A stretch of 64,000 nt of DNA from Altererythrobacter sp. C41. GTDB lineage: Bacteria; Pseudomonadota; Alphaproteobacteria; Sphingomonadales; Sphingomonadaceae. The position numbers were made by a program, and so were the translations under genes. The stretch spans positions 744,001 to 808,000 of the forward strand of contig NZ_JAEVFE010000001.1 in the NCBI RefSeq assembly GCF_016803135.1. Reading direction: 5' to 3'. Below, piece after piece: positions 8,489 through 16,968 of the stretch (position 1 is the stretch's first letter; every line of letters begins with the position of its first letter). The notes beneath the pieces are model-generated. The model searched no databases, was not told the DNA's origin, and was given only the letters and a program-made list of their open reading frames with translations.

Positions 8489-9040
8489 TCACCCCGCAAG
8501 GGCTCGGTAAACACTCGCGCGACCGATCCCGAGCTGCTTTGCGATCTCAGTCCCCCCAAGCCCCTGATCGCGCAGAGCGCGCACCTGAGCAACGTCAACG
8601 GTCGGTCGACGCCCCTTGTAGACACCCGCTGCTTTCGCTCGCTCGATACCCTCGCGCTGACGTTCGCGGCGGATGTCGGTCTCGAACTCCGCGATCGAGG
8701 CGAGCACTCCGAGGAGCAGTTTCCCCGTCGAGGTCCTCGTGTCGATCGACGACTGCTGGAGGCACTGGAACGCGACCCCTTTCTCGGTTAGCTGCGCCAC
8801 AATGCTGTGAAGGTCGACCGCAGACCGAGCCAGACGGTCAAGGCGGGTCACGACCAGGGTGTCACCCTCTCGAACGTATGAGAGCGCGTCGACCAGCTCG
8901 CTCCGCCCGCTCGTCGTCGTGCCCGAGCGCTTCTCTGCGAACACCTTTTCGCATCCCGCGAGAGTCAACGCATCGAGTTGCACTTCGAGCGACTGACCTG
9001 ATGACGACACGCGAGCATAACCGACCAGCTGCCCCACCAT
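8489..9040 (-). CDS. Serine recombinase (resolvase/invertase family)
   Basis: A 183-residue protein. The N-terminal catalytic domain has VGYARVSSSGQSLEVQLDAL (nucleophile Ser12), VVTRLDRLARS, and TSTGKLLLGVLASIAEFE leading to the E-helix with RRERQREGIERAKAAGVYKGR. The C-terminal helix-turn-helix reads GGTEIAKQLGIGRASVYRALAG. This is the full size of Tn3-resolvase and Hin-type enzymes. No transposase is next to it, so it may resolve multimers, invert a segment or be a remnant of a transposon inside the island. TGTCYCA repeats just upstream (9050-9117) could be its recombination site. Confidence 0.93.
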   Translation of the reverse strand: MVGQLVGYARVSSSGQSLEVQLDALTLAGCEKVFAEKRSGTTTSGRSELVDALSYVREGDTLVVTRLDRLARSAVDLHSIVAQLTEKGVAFQCLQQSSIDTRTSTGKLLLGVLASIAEFETDIRRERQREGIERAKAAGVYKGRRPTVDVAQVRALRDQGLGGTEIAKQLGIGRASVYRALAG

Positions 9041-9049
9041 ACAAACCCC

Positions 9050-9117
9050 TGTCTCACTAGCTTCTAGACCCGGAGACTATGATGTCCCACAAATGTCTAG
9101 TCAACCCTAATGAGACA
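9050..9117. promoter_or_regulatory. Candidate res-like recombination site or operator for the serine recombinase
   Basis: The heptamer TGTCTCA occurs at 9050-9056, TGTCCCA at 9083-9089 and the inverted TGAGACA at 9111-9117, spaced like resolvase half-sites between the recombinase and the divergent helicase gene. This is a pattern match only. Confidence 0.35.
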
Positions 9118-9325
9118 CCGATGCCAGATGGGATATGTCTCGCTGTCTCGCCTCGCGAGGGTATACCTCAGTGTGACAGGTCGGCGCGTGTTCTCTGCCC
9201 AATACGTGGCGCGCGTGCACGGTCGTCGCGATCGCATCTTTCATTCGACAGCAACGGCAAATGCTCCCAGATTGGATATAGAAGGCCGCAGCGCAGCACT
9301 CGCGTGGTCGATGAGAGGGGGGACT

Positions 9326-12300
9326 GTGACGTCGTTGCCGACAACCATCCGCGTAAGCGAGATCGGTGAGTTCATTCGGTTTCAATCGTGTGAGCGTCGA
9401 TTCAAGCTGGGCCTCAACAACCGCGAACTCGCACGGTCGGTGCCGTTCTCGGAGCGGCTATTCAACAGCCTCGACCCGGTCCTTCAAGCGGTAGGCGAAG
9501 CCGCCGAGGACAAGTGGGAACAGGCACTCGCCCGACAGGGCGTCGGACCCCTTGGTGCGGCTCAGCATCCAGATACTGGCGTCGTCAGCTGGGATGACTT
9601 CCTAGCGGCCTTGAGAACTGCGGTTCCTGGTCGTGCAGTCTACTGTCGAGAGGTCGAGATCGGCGGCCCGATCGGGTGCTTCAACGTCGACGGACGCATG
9701 GACTTCGTCGTTTTGCTCTGGGACGACGTGGTCCCTCGGCTTCGAATTGTCGAGGGAAAGGCGAGCCGAAAGGATCGCACATATCACCGGATACAACTCG
9801 CGACCTACATGGTCCTTTTCCGCGCCCGCATCGCTGCTGAAGGGCTCACCGTCGCTGGCCAGCCGCTGGAGGCCGATGCAGTTGAGGGCACCGTCGTGCG
9901 GATTGACGAGGCGACCAACGAACCACAGGATATGCTTGCTCGTCAAGCACTGAACCTGGACACAGAGAGTGCCGACGTCGAGCGAATGCTGTCAAATGAG
10001 GGCCTTTTGGCCTCGGTAGCCGATAGGGATCTTGATACCCTCGATTTCCAGCTCGACTCGAAGTGCGATGGCTGCCTCTTCAGCGTTCACTGTTTGCCCG
10101 AAAGCGCCAGGCAGCGCCGGCTCGAACTCGTCGGACTTGCGCCAACCACCTGCCGCATTCTCCGATCTTCTGGGATCGGGACAATTGATGATCTGGCCGC
10201 TCTCGACCCCGCATCCCCTAGCGGAGAGCAAGTCCGCAGCGCGCCTGGCTTTGATGTCGACCTGCAGCAGGTGGTCGCGCTTGCCAAGGCGCGCCAGTCG
10301 ACGCTGCCACAGGTGGGTGACGAACCTCGCGAATACCAGGTCCAGTCACTACCACATTCGGGTCAAGGCCAGCTGCCGTTGCATACGATGGGCGGTCAGC
10401 GCCTCGTGCGCATCTACCTGGAGGTCGACTACGACTACACGGAGAACCGCATCGGTGCGCTAGCCGCCCATGTCACCAATAGTGCTGGCAATGTCCGAAC
10501 CCCATTCGGCGACGATCACCGTCCACTCCCCTTGATCGACGAGGTCACTGAGTCGCCGAGCGGAGAGGTGGTCGTGGGGGCCGTGAACGGCCGTGACGTG
10601 ACGGCTTTCCAGACTGCGCCTTGGTCCGGCATTGCAGACCAAGACACAGGCGCCGAGCGTCAGATGATCCAGCAGTTCCTGTTCGAGGTCATCGAGGCAA
10701 TCGCGGCGATCGCCGACGCGCCATCGGTTCCGATACACTTCTACGTCTACTCGCGCTCAGAAATGACCCAGCTCGTCGAAGCCTGCACTCGCGGTGGGTC
10801 AACATTGCTGTCTCATCTCCGCGAACTGCTGGGGTCGAGACAGAACCTCGAACAGTTGATCTTCTCCTGCCTTCAGGACGAGATTGACAACCGCTTCGCT
10901 CTCGGATGGACCGGTCGCGGCCTTTCCGTCGCCAGCTCCCTAACCTGGTTCGGACAGCGCTTCCATTGGAAGCGCACCGTGCTTGGAATGTCCACCGATC
11001 TCGACACGGTCTTTGAGCAGGACATCTTTGACTTTCGAAGTGCCCTCGACGTGGATGCCATGGGCAACTGGACCGCGCGCGATGCCCCAGGCTCCGTCCG
11101 TCAGCGCTTTGAGATACGCAGCCGGTTCCACGATACCCTGACCGCGCCGTATTTCCGGGCGGTCTGGAGAACGCTTCCGATAAACGTTGCGGACGCCCGC
11201 ACTCGCGCCGCGATTGAACGATACCGTCGTGCCGAGGGTTCCGGCCTTCTTCGAGCCTATCTGAATGCACGGACACACGCGCTGCGGTGGCTAGACGAGC
11301 GCATACGGTTCAAAAACGAGGAGATCGTGAAACCGGCGCTGGCCATCTCCACTCTTCAGGAATTCGACTTGGGCATAGACTCGACGGCACGTGCCGGCGT
11401 CGATTTCCTCCGTCTAGATCATCATGTGGGAATGACGGACTGGCTCACCGCAAACATCAAACCTCTCTCGGCACGTGTCCAGTCAGGTCGAACCATCGCG
11501 GTTCGAAACGTGCGCACGGACGAGAACAAGACCATTGTTGCAGACTTCGATGTCGCATCGTTCGGCCTGACAGCGGGCGAAGTCTCGCAGCGAACGTCGA
11601 TCGACGCGGGCTCCTTCGTTCGGCTGAGTCCGAGGTCGGGCGACGTAATGAGAGGTCAAACCCTTCGCCAACTCACCCTGGGTGGCTCGACCTGTAACGT
11701 CCAAAGCGTCGACTGGGATGCGGGAGTTATCCGCATGAAGGCGATCTACAGCGCGAACAGCACATACATTCTTGCGAGCAGATCACCTGACGCGAACGAG
11801 GACGTGTTCGACTTTGCTTCGGTAGACGAGAGCCCGAGCGACTTCGTCGCGGGAACCGTCGAGAACAAGCTGCTCACCGCCAGGGCGCGGCACGTCTTTG
11901 AGTGGTTCGAGCCGTCCCGACCGAGGATTCCTCCGATCCCACCGATCCCGCCTACTCGTCAGGAGCGGATCAGCGCGTTGTTGTCCTCCTGGCAGGTGCC
12001 GCACCCAGCGGGTTCATCATCACTCAATGAAGACCAGGCCGACGCGGTCCGCGAAGGCATCAGCACACGCGTGCAGTTGCTCAAAGGGCCGCCGGGGACC
12101 GGCAAAACAGTGACTACTGCAGCTTCTATCTACGCGCGGATCGCTGCGAGGTTGGGTCAAGGCGCGGTAATCCTGGTCTCGGCGCACACGAACCTCGCGG
12201 TCGACACACTCATGCAACGTCTGCTGCGGTATCGGGACTCATTTCGTGCCGAGGCAGCCCTCCAGGGAATCACAATGCCCGAGGTCACACTGGCGCGCGT

Positions 12301-13420
12301 CCACAGCAGCAATCGGCCGGTCGACACCGACCAGATCGTCAACTTCGTTTCCAATTCCTGCGCTCAACGGGTGAAGACCTGGCGCGCGGCCGGCGCTGTG
12401 GTGATCGGAGGCACAACGAATGCTGTCCTCAAGATGGCCAGAGAACTTTCTAGCAAGCAGCCTTACAACGCGCAGCCGATAGGATTTCTCGCAGACGCGC
12501 TCGTCGTCGACGAGGCCAGCATGATGGTTTTTCCTCACTTCCTTGCCCTGTCGTCGCTGGTGAAGCTGGAGGGCGAGATCATGCTCGCTGGTGACAACCG
12601 GCAGCTGTCTCCCATCATCGCGCACGACTGGGAAAACGAGGACCGCCCCCCTGCTCAATACTACCAACCCTTTAAGAGCGCCTACGAGGCGGTGCTCCGC
12701 ATAATCGACGAGAGTCGACCGCTTCCTACGCAGTGTCTGCAGTCAGCTTTGACCTACACATTCCGGCTGCCACCGATCATTCGCGAGCTCATCTCGCGTG
12801 TGTATGGTGGGCTCGACAACATCGAGCTTGAAGGGCCGGACCACATGCCTCCCTCCGAGACCGCGCCGGTAGTCGGCAGCTGGGACGACATCTGGCAAGA
12901 GGGCGAGGGCCTGATTCTTGTCGTTCATGGCGAGCGCAATTCGCGTCAGAGCAATCCGCTCGAAGCGCATTTGATCGAGGAGATCCTTCGCTCTCGTGGC
13001 GAACTCGCAGCTGACTCTGTGGCCGTTATCACACCGCACCGAGCCCAGCGCGCGCTTCTAAAGGGGCGGCTGGAGCCGCTTTCTCACGCCGCCTCGATCA
13101 TCGACACGGTCGAAAAGGTGCAAGGTGGCGAACGGCCGATCATCGTGGTCTCGGGAACGGAAAGTGATCCCCACGCGATAGGCGCTGCTGCGAGCTTCAT
13201 TCTGAATCTCAACAGAGCCAACGTCGCGTTCTCACGCACCCAGGAACGACTGGTGGTGGTCTGCGCAGAGACGCTCCTTGATCACGTGCCGACGGAGCTG
13301 GAAGACTACGAGTCGGCGTTGCTGTGGAAGTCTTTGCGAAACCTATGCAGCCGCAGGCTCTTCACCACTATCGTCGATGGGGTCGGCGTCAAAGTGCTCG
13401 CTCCCTCCCTGCGGCAATGA
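9326..13420 (+). CDS. Cas4/RecB-like nuclease fused to a Dna2/UPF1-type SF1 helicase
   Basis: A 1364-residue protein. I choose GTG 9326, preceded by AGAGGGGGG at 9312-9320; the open frame reaches upstream to 9110. The N-terminal module looks like the TM0106/Cas4 RecB-type nucleases: FIRFQSCERRF (Cys22), Asp in DGRMDFVVL (~122), EGK in VEGKASRKD (~142), then QLATYMVL, and a cysteine cluster KCDGCLFSVHC (~246-255) that with Cys22 could hold a 4Fe-4S cluster. About 600 poorly recognisable residues follow. The C-terminal SF1 helicase has Walker A KGPPGTGKT (~920), motif II VVDEASMM (~1061), motif III GDNRQLSP and motif V/VI-like VEKVQGGERPIIVV with NVAFSRTQERL. Such Dna2-like nuclease-helicases process DNA ends. 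In an island with restriction-type genes an antiphage role is likely. The 3' end overlaps the convergent methyltransferase by 78 bases. Confidence 0.85.
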   Translation: MTSLPTTIRVSEIGEFIRFQSCERRFKLGLNNRELARSVPFSERLFNSLDPVLQAVGEAAEDKWEQALARQGVGPLGAAQHPDTGVVSWDDFLAALRTAVPGRAVYCREVEIGGPIGCFNVDGRMDFVVLLWDDVVPRLRIVEGKASRKDRTYHRIQLATYMVLFRARIAAEGLTVAGQPLEADAVEGTVVRIDEATNEPQDMLARQALNLDTESADVERMLSNEGLLASVADRDLDTLDFQLDSKCDGCLFSVHCLPESARQRRLELVGLAPTTCRILRSSGIGTIDDLAALDPASPSGEQVRSAPGFDVDLQQVVALAKARQSTLPQVGDEPREYQVQSLPHSGQGQLPLHTMGGQRLVRIYLEVDYDYTENRIGALAAHVTNSAGNVRTPFGDDHRPLPLIDEVTESPSGEVVVGAVNGRDVTAFQTAPWSGIADQDTGAERQMIQQFLFEVIEAIAAIADAPSVPIHFYVYSRSEMTQLVEACTRGGSTLLSHLRELLGSRQNLEQLIFSCLQDEIDNRFALGWTGRGLSVASSLTWFGQRFHWKRTVLGMSTDLDTVFEQDIFDFRSALDVDAMGNWTARDAPGSVRQRFEIRSRFHDTLTAPYFRAVWRTLPINVADARTRAAIERYRRAEGSGLLRAYLNARTHALRWLDERIRFKNEEIVKPALAISTLQEFDLGIDSTARAGVDFLRLDHHVGMTDWLTANIKPLSARVQSGRTIAVRNVRTDENKTIVADFDVASFGLTAGEVSQRTSIDAGSFVRLSPRSGDVMRGQTLRQLTLGGSTCNVQSVDWDAGVIRMKAIYSANSTYILASRSPDANEDVFDFASVDESPSDFVAGTVENKLLTARARHVFEWFEPSRPRIPPIPPIPPTRQERISALLSSWQVPHPAGSSSLNEDQADAVREGISTRVQLLKGPPGTGKTVTTAASIYARIAARLGQGAVILVSAHTNLAVDTLMQRLLRYRDSFRAEAALQGITMPEVTLARVHSSNRPVDTDQIVNFVSNSCAQRVKTWRAAGAVVIGGTTNAVLKMARELSSKQPYNAQPIGFLADALVVDEASMMVFPHFLALSSLVKLEGEIMLAGDNRQLSPIIAHDWENEDRPPAQYYQPFKSAYEAVLRIIDESRPLPTQCLQSALTYTFRLPPIIRELISRVYGGLDNIELEGPDHMPPSETAPVVGSWDDIWQEGEGLILVVHGERNSRQSNPLEAHLIEEILRSRGELAADSVAVITPHRAQRALLKGRLEPLSHAASIIDTVEKVQGGERPIIVVSGTESDPHAIGAAASFILNLNRANVAFSRTQERLVVVCAETLLDHVPTELEDYESALLWKSLRNLCSRRLFTTIVDGVGVKVLAPSLRQ

Positions 13421-14656
13421 CGCTAAGGGCGCTGGACGTAACAGAGCGGCAGGTCCCTTGCCGGTTCCCGGATGTGCTTCGTGATGACCGGCGAGAATTC
13501 GGAACTGGTCGGCAACTTGCTTGACCTCTGCCGGTGCCGGCGGCGTGCCGCGCGAGGGGACCGCAAGGGTCAGACTTGAGCGATACGTCTGATGAAGGAG
13601 TATGGAGCTGATGCGGCGCGCCACCGCCTCGGCCAGCGCCGGCGGGACTGCGTTGCCGATCTGCCTTCGTGCCGCGCGGTAATCACCCGCAAAGCGGTAG
13701 CCGATAGGAAAGCTCTGAAGACGCGCCATCTCTTCGATGGAGAGCAATCGGCTATCCCAGTGGAATGGCCCGGTGGCAGGCCCAGGGTCAGCCTGAATCG
13801 TCCACGCGGGCCTGTCTTTGGCGAGCTTCAACAAAAACGACCAGTAGCGCGTTCTCCAGCCGAACAGCGGCAGACCCCCGCCCCTATCGGTATGCCAGAG
13901 ATAGTTCTGCCCTTCCGGCACAGAAGGTAGGAGGCCGGCCCACTTGCCACGAGCCGCCAGTCGCTCGACCTGCGCGTCGTCGAGAACCAGATCACCGATT
14001 GCGTCCCACGCCGTGGGCGCCGTGTGGTTCGTGCTGACGCCGGTGATAGCCTCGGGGGCCTCAAAGGTTTGGCCGTCGCGGAACGAGACGAGGAAGGCAC
14101 GTTCGCGCATCTGCGGAACGCCGAAGTCCGTCGCCTGCAGATAGGTAACCGTCGAAGTGTAGCGCGTCCCGTGACGTTCGTTGATCTGGCCTAAGCGCTG
14201 TTGGACCAGTGTCATCGCCTCGTCCTTCTCGCGATAAGCAATCCCGCGGACGTTCTCTATCACCAGGACGCGGGGCAAGATCGCCTCAGCTAGGTCAAGC
14301 ATTGCCCCCAGCGTGCGAGCGCGCGGGTCGTCCAGTCGACGTGTCGTTCCGGCAGCCCAGAACGCGGACTTGGAGAAAGGCTGGCAAGGCGGGCCGCCAA
14401 TCAGTGCGTCCACTTGCTGTCGTTGTAGGCCAGCAGTCGTGAGTAGGGCATCGGGGTCGATCTCGAGAGCGTTACCGTTCTCGGGCTGCACCCATTGCGG
14501 CCGGTTGTCCTCAAGTGTCATGCGCGCGTTGGCATCGAGCTCGACCGCCGCGCATGTGATGAAGCCTGCCGCCTCAAAGCCGAGGTCCAGCCCACCGGCC
14601 CCGGTATAGAGAGAAACTACGTTGAGCGGGGCCTGCCGCTTCGAGAACTTCTTCAT
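13343..14656 (-). CDS. DNA (cytosine-5-)-methyltransferase
   Basis: A 437-residue C5-methylase with the canonical motif order: I (VVSLYTGAGGLDLGFEAAG), IV with the catalytic Cys91 in GGPPCQPFSKS, VI (ENVRG, Glu134), VIII (QMRERAF), a target-recognition region between about 200 and 320, IX (LLSIEEMARLQSFP) and X (RQIGNAVPPALAEAVA). The last ~80 residues (TYRSSLTLAVPSRG onward) lie beyond motif X and have no counterpart I recognise; they run antisense to the end of the helicase gene. All catalytic motifs are intact. No cognate restriction endonuclease of obvious type is adjacent; the nearest nucleases are the SRA-like/GIY-YIG protein and the nuclease-helicase. Confidence 0.95.
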   Translation of the reverse strand: MKKFSKRQAPLNVVSLYTGAGGLDLGFEAAGFITCAAVELDANARMTLEDNRPQWVQPENGNALEIDPDALLTTAGLQRQQVDALIGGPPCQPFSKSAFWAAGTTRRLDDPRARTLGAMLDLAEAILPRVLVIENVRGIAYREKDEAMTLVQQRLGQINERHGTRYTSTVTYLQATDFGVPQMRERAFLVSFRDGQTFEAPEAITGVSTNHTAPTAWDAIGDLVLDDAQVERLAARGKWAGLLPSVPEGQNYLWHTDRGGGLPLFGWRTRYWSFLLKLAKDRPAWTIQADPGPATGPFHWDSRLLSIEEMARLQSFPIGYRFAGDYRAARRQIGNAVPPALAEAVARRISSILLHQTYRSSLTLAVPSRGTPPAPAEVKQVADQFRILAGHHEAHPGTGKGPAALLRPAPLASLPQGGSEHFDADPIDDSGEEPAAA

Positions 14657-14956
14657 CGACTGACTGATCCCCCCTCACCGCAGGACTAGCACACGCCTCT
14701 CGGCGGAGCTCGCATTTTCTCGCCGTCCAATGCCCGCGTAAACGACCTGCCAGGACGCTAGGCGTGAAAGTTGGCTGCCGTGCCCTAGGCCGAGCGCGTC
14801 GGCAACACCGCATACGGAAGGACCTTGCCTCCAACGGGGATACCATTTGGAGGCAAGGTCGGATGGTCCCTATGGCTCGATAGACCAGCCTCCCCCGCCG
14901 TGGCGATGTGCGACACCCGCTGCACCGCGCGAGAGCACGTCGTCAAGGTTGTGGCT
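14657..14956. other. Non-coding gap upstream of the methyltransferase
   Basis: Three hundred bases between the methyltransferase start and the end of the next leftward gene. I see no convincing gene. The short palindrome CTTGCCTCCAA...TTGGAGGCAAGG at 14824-14857 is the only evident structure and could act as a terminator-like hairpin for the gene to its right. Confidence 0.4.
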
Positions 14957-15487
14957 CTACTTCAGCGCCCAGCCGCGCTCGGAGTTCCAGACATACTCGC
15001 CAACAGGCCCGACTTCTAACCGATTCTCCATTTCTGCACGCTGTTGCTCGTCCAGGTGATCGAGCCCTTGCGAGATACTCCAGAACGGGTGCGCACCGTC
15101 GTCCCCGAGGTCAAGCCCGCACAACCAGATCGCCGATGCGACGTCCGGGTTCTGTGCGATGATATGCACTGCTTCCTCGTTCTCGGGCTCGATCCGGTAA
15201 AGCTTGAGCCTTGGCTGCACCAGGGTGTGACCGAACCAGCCGAGCGGAGGGCATTCCGATGCGAACCCAATCGATGCGGTCTCCAGCAAGTCATCGAGCC
15301 CCCAACGGCGTCGGGAGGGTAGCTTGTCGTCGATGCGGGCTATGGTGATCTGCGAGACGTGTATTCCAGTCTCGTCATGATACTCCTTCGCGAACTGGGT
15401 CGCGGTCGCGCCGGATGGCGCGACGATGTGGCCGTTGACGATCCCGTCGGGGCGGACGAACTCTGCTTCATAAAGTCGCATTCGCAT
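14957..15487 (-). CDS. Protein of unknown function
   Basis: A 176-residue, acidic, apparently soluble protein beginning MRMRLYEAEFVRPDGIVNGH. I see no signal peptide, membrane helix or recognised motif. Its composition (even use of hydrophobic and charged residues, several Trp) and codon use look like a real gene. It lies leftward between the methyltransferase and the HUH-like gene, in the same direction as both. The N-terminal SGATATQFAKEYHDETGIHV might be a small ligand-binding fold. No function is proposed. Confidence 0.6.
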   Translation of the reverse strand: MRMRLYEAEFVRPDGIVNGHIVAPSGATATQFAKEYHDETGIHVSQITIARIDDKLPSRRRWGLDDLLETASIGFASECPPLGWFGHTLVQPRLKLYRIEPENEEAVHIIAQNPDVASAIWLCGLDLGDDGAHPFWSISQGLDHLDEQQRAEMENRLEVGPVGEYVWNSERGWALK

Positions 15488-15884
15488 GGTGCTGCATATC
15501 CTGTGCTGTTGGTGATGCAGTCACCGTAGGTCGTCATGCGCTGGGATTCGGGTGGGCTCGTGCTGGGATGTGCACGCGGGAGAGATTGATTGATTCAATC
15601 TCGACGATCATGCCGCACATATGCGGAACGCGAGAATCACGCGCTTTCACGTGCACTTCAGTGCCGGGCAGATTCATCAGCTCTGTCGCGTTCTCAAGAA
15701 TCCGCTGAACAAATTTGTAAGAATTTTCAACTGGCGATTGTCTGTCCCAATACCTTGATCATCCGGCCTAGCCAGCCGCCCCGAAGAGATCTTGCTCTCA
15801 TGCGCCTGCTCTCGCTGATCATATCGCGGGGAGCGGCGCCAGGACGACATCCAGCGGCGCGCAAACGTAATTCGAGCAGCATGT
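15488..15884. other. Intergenic region without a recognisable gene
   Basis: About 400 bases. Short open frames on both strands lack family resemblance and plausible initiation signals. The segment around 15700-15740 is locally AT-richer than the rest of the island. Confidence 0.4.
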
Positions 15885-16781
15885 TCAGGGCCACTGCGAG
15901 AGGGCCTCTTCACCGATCCTGATCAGGTTCCACAGTCGCCTCGATTCGGTCCGGAGCGATTGCGAGAATGCCAACCGATCGTCAGGGAGCGTTGGACTCA
16001 CCTTGTCGATGTTCTTGAAGGCGTAAGTGACCCACTGGTCATTGAAGAAGGGACGCTTCGGGGTGCTCGTCCAGACGTTTCGACCTTGATGAACACCTTG
16101 AACGATCGTGGGGCGATCCGCTCTCCTGTTCCCTGACGCCACCCGCAGAAGATCCTTTGTAAGGGCCAACCCGCATATGCGTTCGGCATGCGCCTGTCCC
16201 ATGCGCTCAGCCAAGCGTCGGTAACGCAGGTGGTGCCTTTCGCCCCTAGCAGGAAGTGTCGCAGGTCGAACCTCGATCGAGCCGTGAGCGTGCGGCCTGG
16301 TGGAATCACCGTCAGGAGACTGGTCTTCCATCACGAAGAAGAACCAGCGCGGACCACCGAATAATGCCCGTGCGCATCGAGCAATGCGGTCTCGCAAGTA
16401 GTCCTTGTGCCCACCTCCCGATGCGTCGATCTCGGCCCGGAGTTCGTCGTGCAGATGGATCTGGAACAGCATGTATCCTGGTTCCGCCAGGGCGACGGAG
16501 CCGATCTGCACCTTCATCCATGGTGACAATGATCGCCATCGGGGAAGTCGCTTGCCGTTCCCCTGGCGGATTGGGAATCTTGAGCCCCTCAACTTCCAAT
16601 ACAATGTAGGCGACGTTTGTAATAGGCCGCGAAGCTTCGGACTGACCGCGTTGCGCCTGTAGGCATCCTTCAGATCTTGCAGGACTTTTGCATCTCGATC
16701 GATCGCTGGATCATCCAGACGAAGATCCAGCAAGCGGTCGACTCTTTGCCGCTTGAACGGCTTGCGGTGGGGAGCTGACAT
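15885..16781 (-). CDS. Protein of unknown function with HUH-endonuclease-like motifs
   Basis: A 298-residue basic protein. Two features suggest a replication-initiator or YagK/YfjJ-type HUH fold: RPHAHGSIEVR, where His164-Ala-His166 could be the metal-binding HxH pair, and a downstream QWVTYAFKNIDKV, where Tyr253 and Lys256 match the usual Y-x-x-K arrangement of single-tyrosine HUH enzymes. The region before it, WFFFVMEDQSPDG, would be the preceding beta-strand. If correct, the protein nicks single-stranded DNA and could start island replication or rolling-circle transfer. It could also be an unrelated protein with chance motifs. It lies just upstream of the integrase in the same orientation. 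Confidence 0.55.
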   Translation of the reverse strand: MSAPHRKPFKRQRVDRLLDLRLDDPAIDRDAKVLQDLKDAYRRNAVSPKLRGLLQTSPTLYWKLRGSRFPIRQGNGKRLPRWRSLSPWMKVQIGSVALAEPGYMLFQIHLHDELRAEIDASGGGHKDYLRDRIARCARALFGGPRWFFFVMEDQSPDGDSTRPHAHGSIEVRPATLPARGERHHLRYRRLAERMGQAHAERICGLALTKDLLRVASGNRRADRPTIVQGVHQGRNVWTSTPKRPFFNDQWVTYAFKNIDKVSPTLPDDRLAFSQSLRTESRRLWNLIRIGEEALSQWP

Positions 16782-16968
16782 AATGTTGAGATCGATGTGA
16801 CGACACGCGGCGTGTCGACGGTATTGCAGGGGCGCTGCCGTCTATCTGGAGCCGACATGGAAATCAACACGGTGGCCAACCGACAATTGCTTCCCGCCAC
16901 GGGCGTTGGGCAGGCTTAGCGGCTCCGCAGCGTGACCGCACCGAGATGCGCAGCGAGGAGATCACGAC

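Noticed and set aside
8455-9060. A plus-strand frame over the serine recombinase
   Set aside because: Antisense to an intact recombinase and without motifs.
15590-15922. A 110-codon frame in the island gap
   Set aside because: Ser/Arg-rich, no plausible ribosome binding site, overlaps the HUH-like gene on the other strand.
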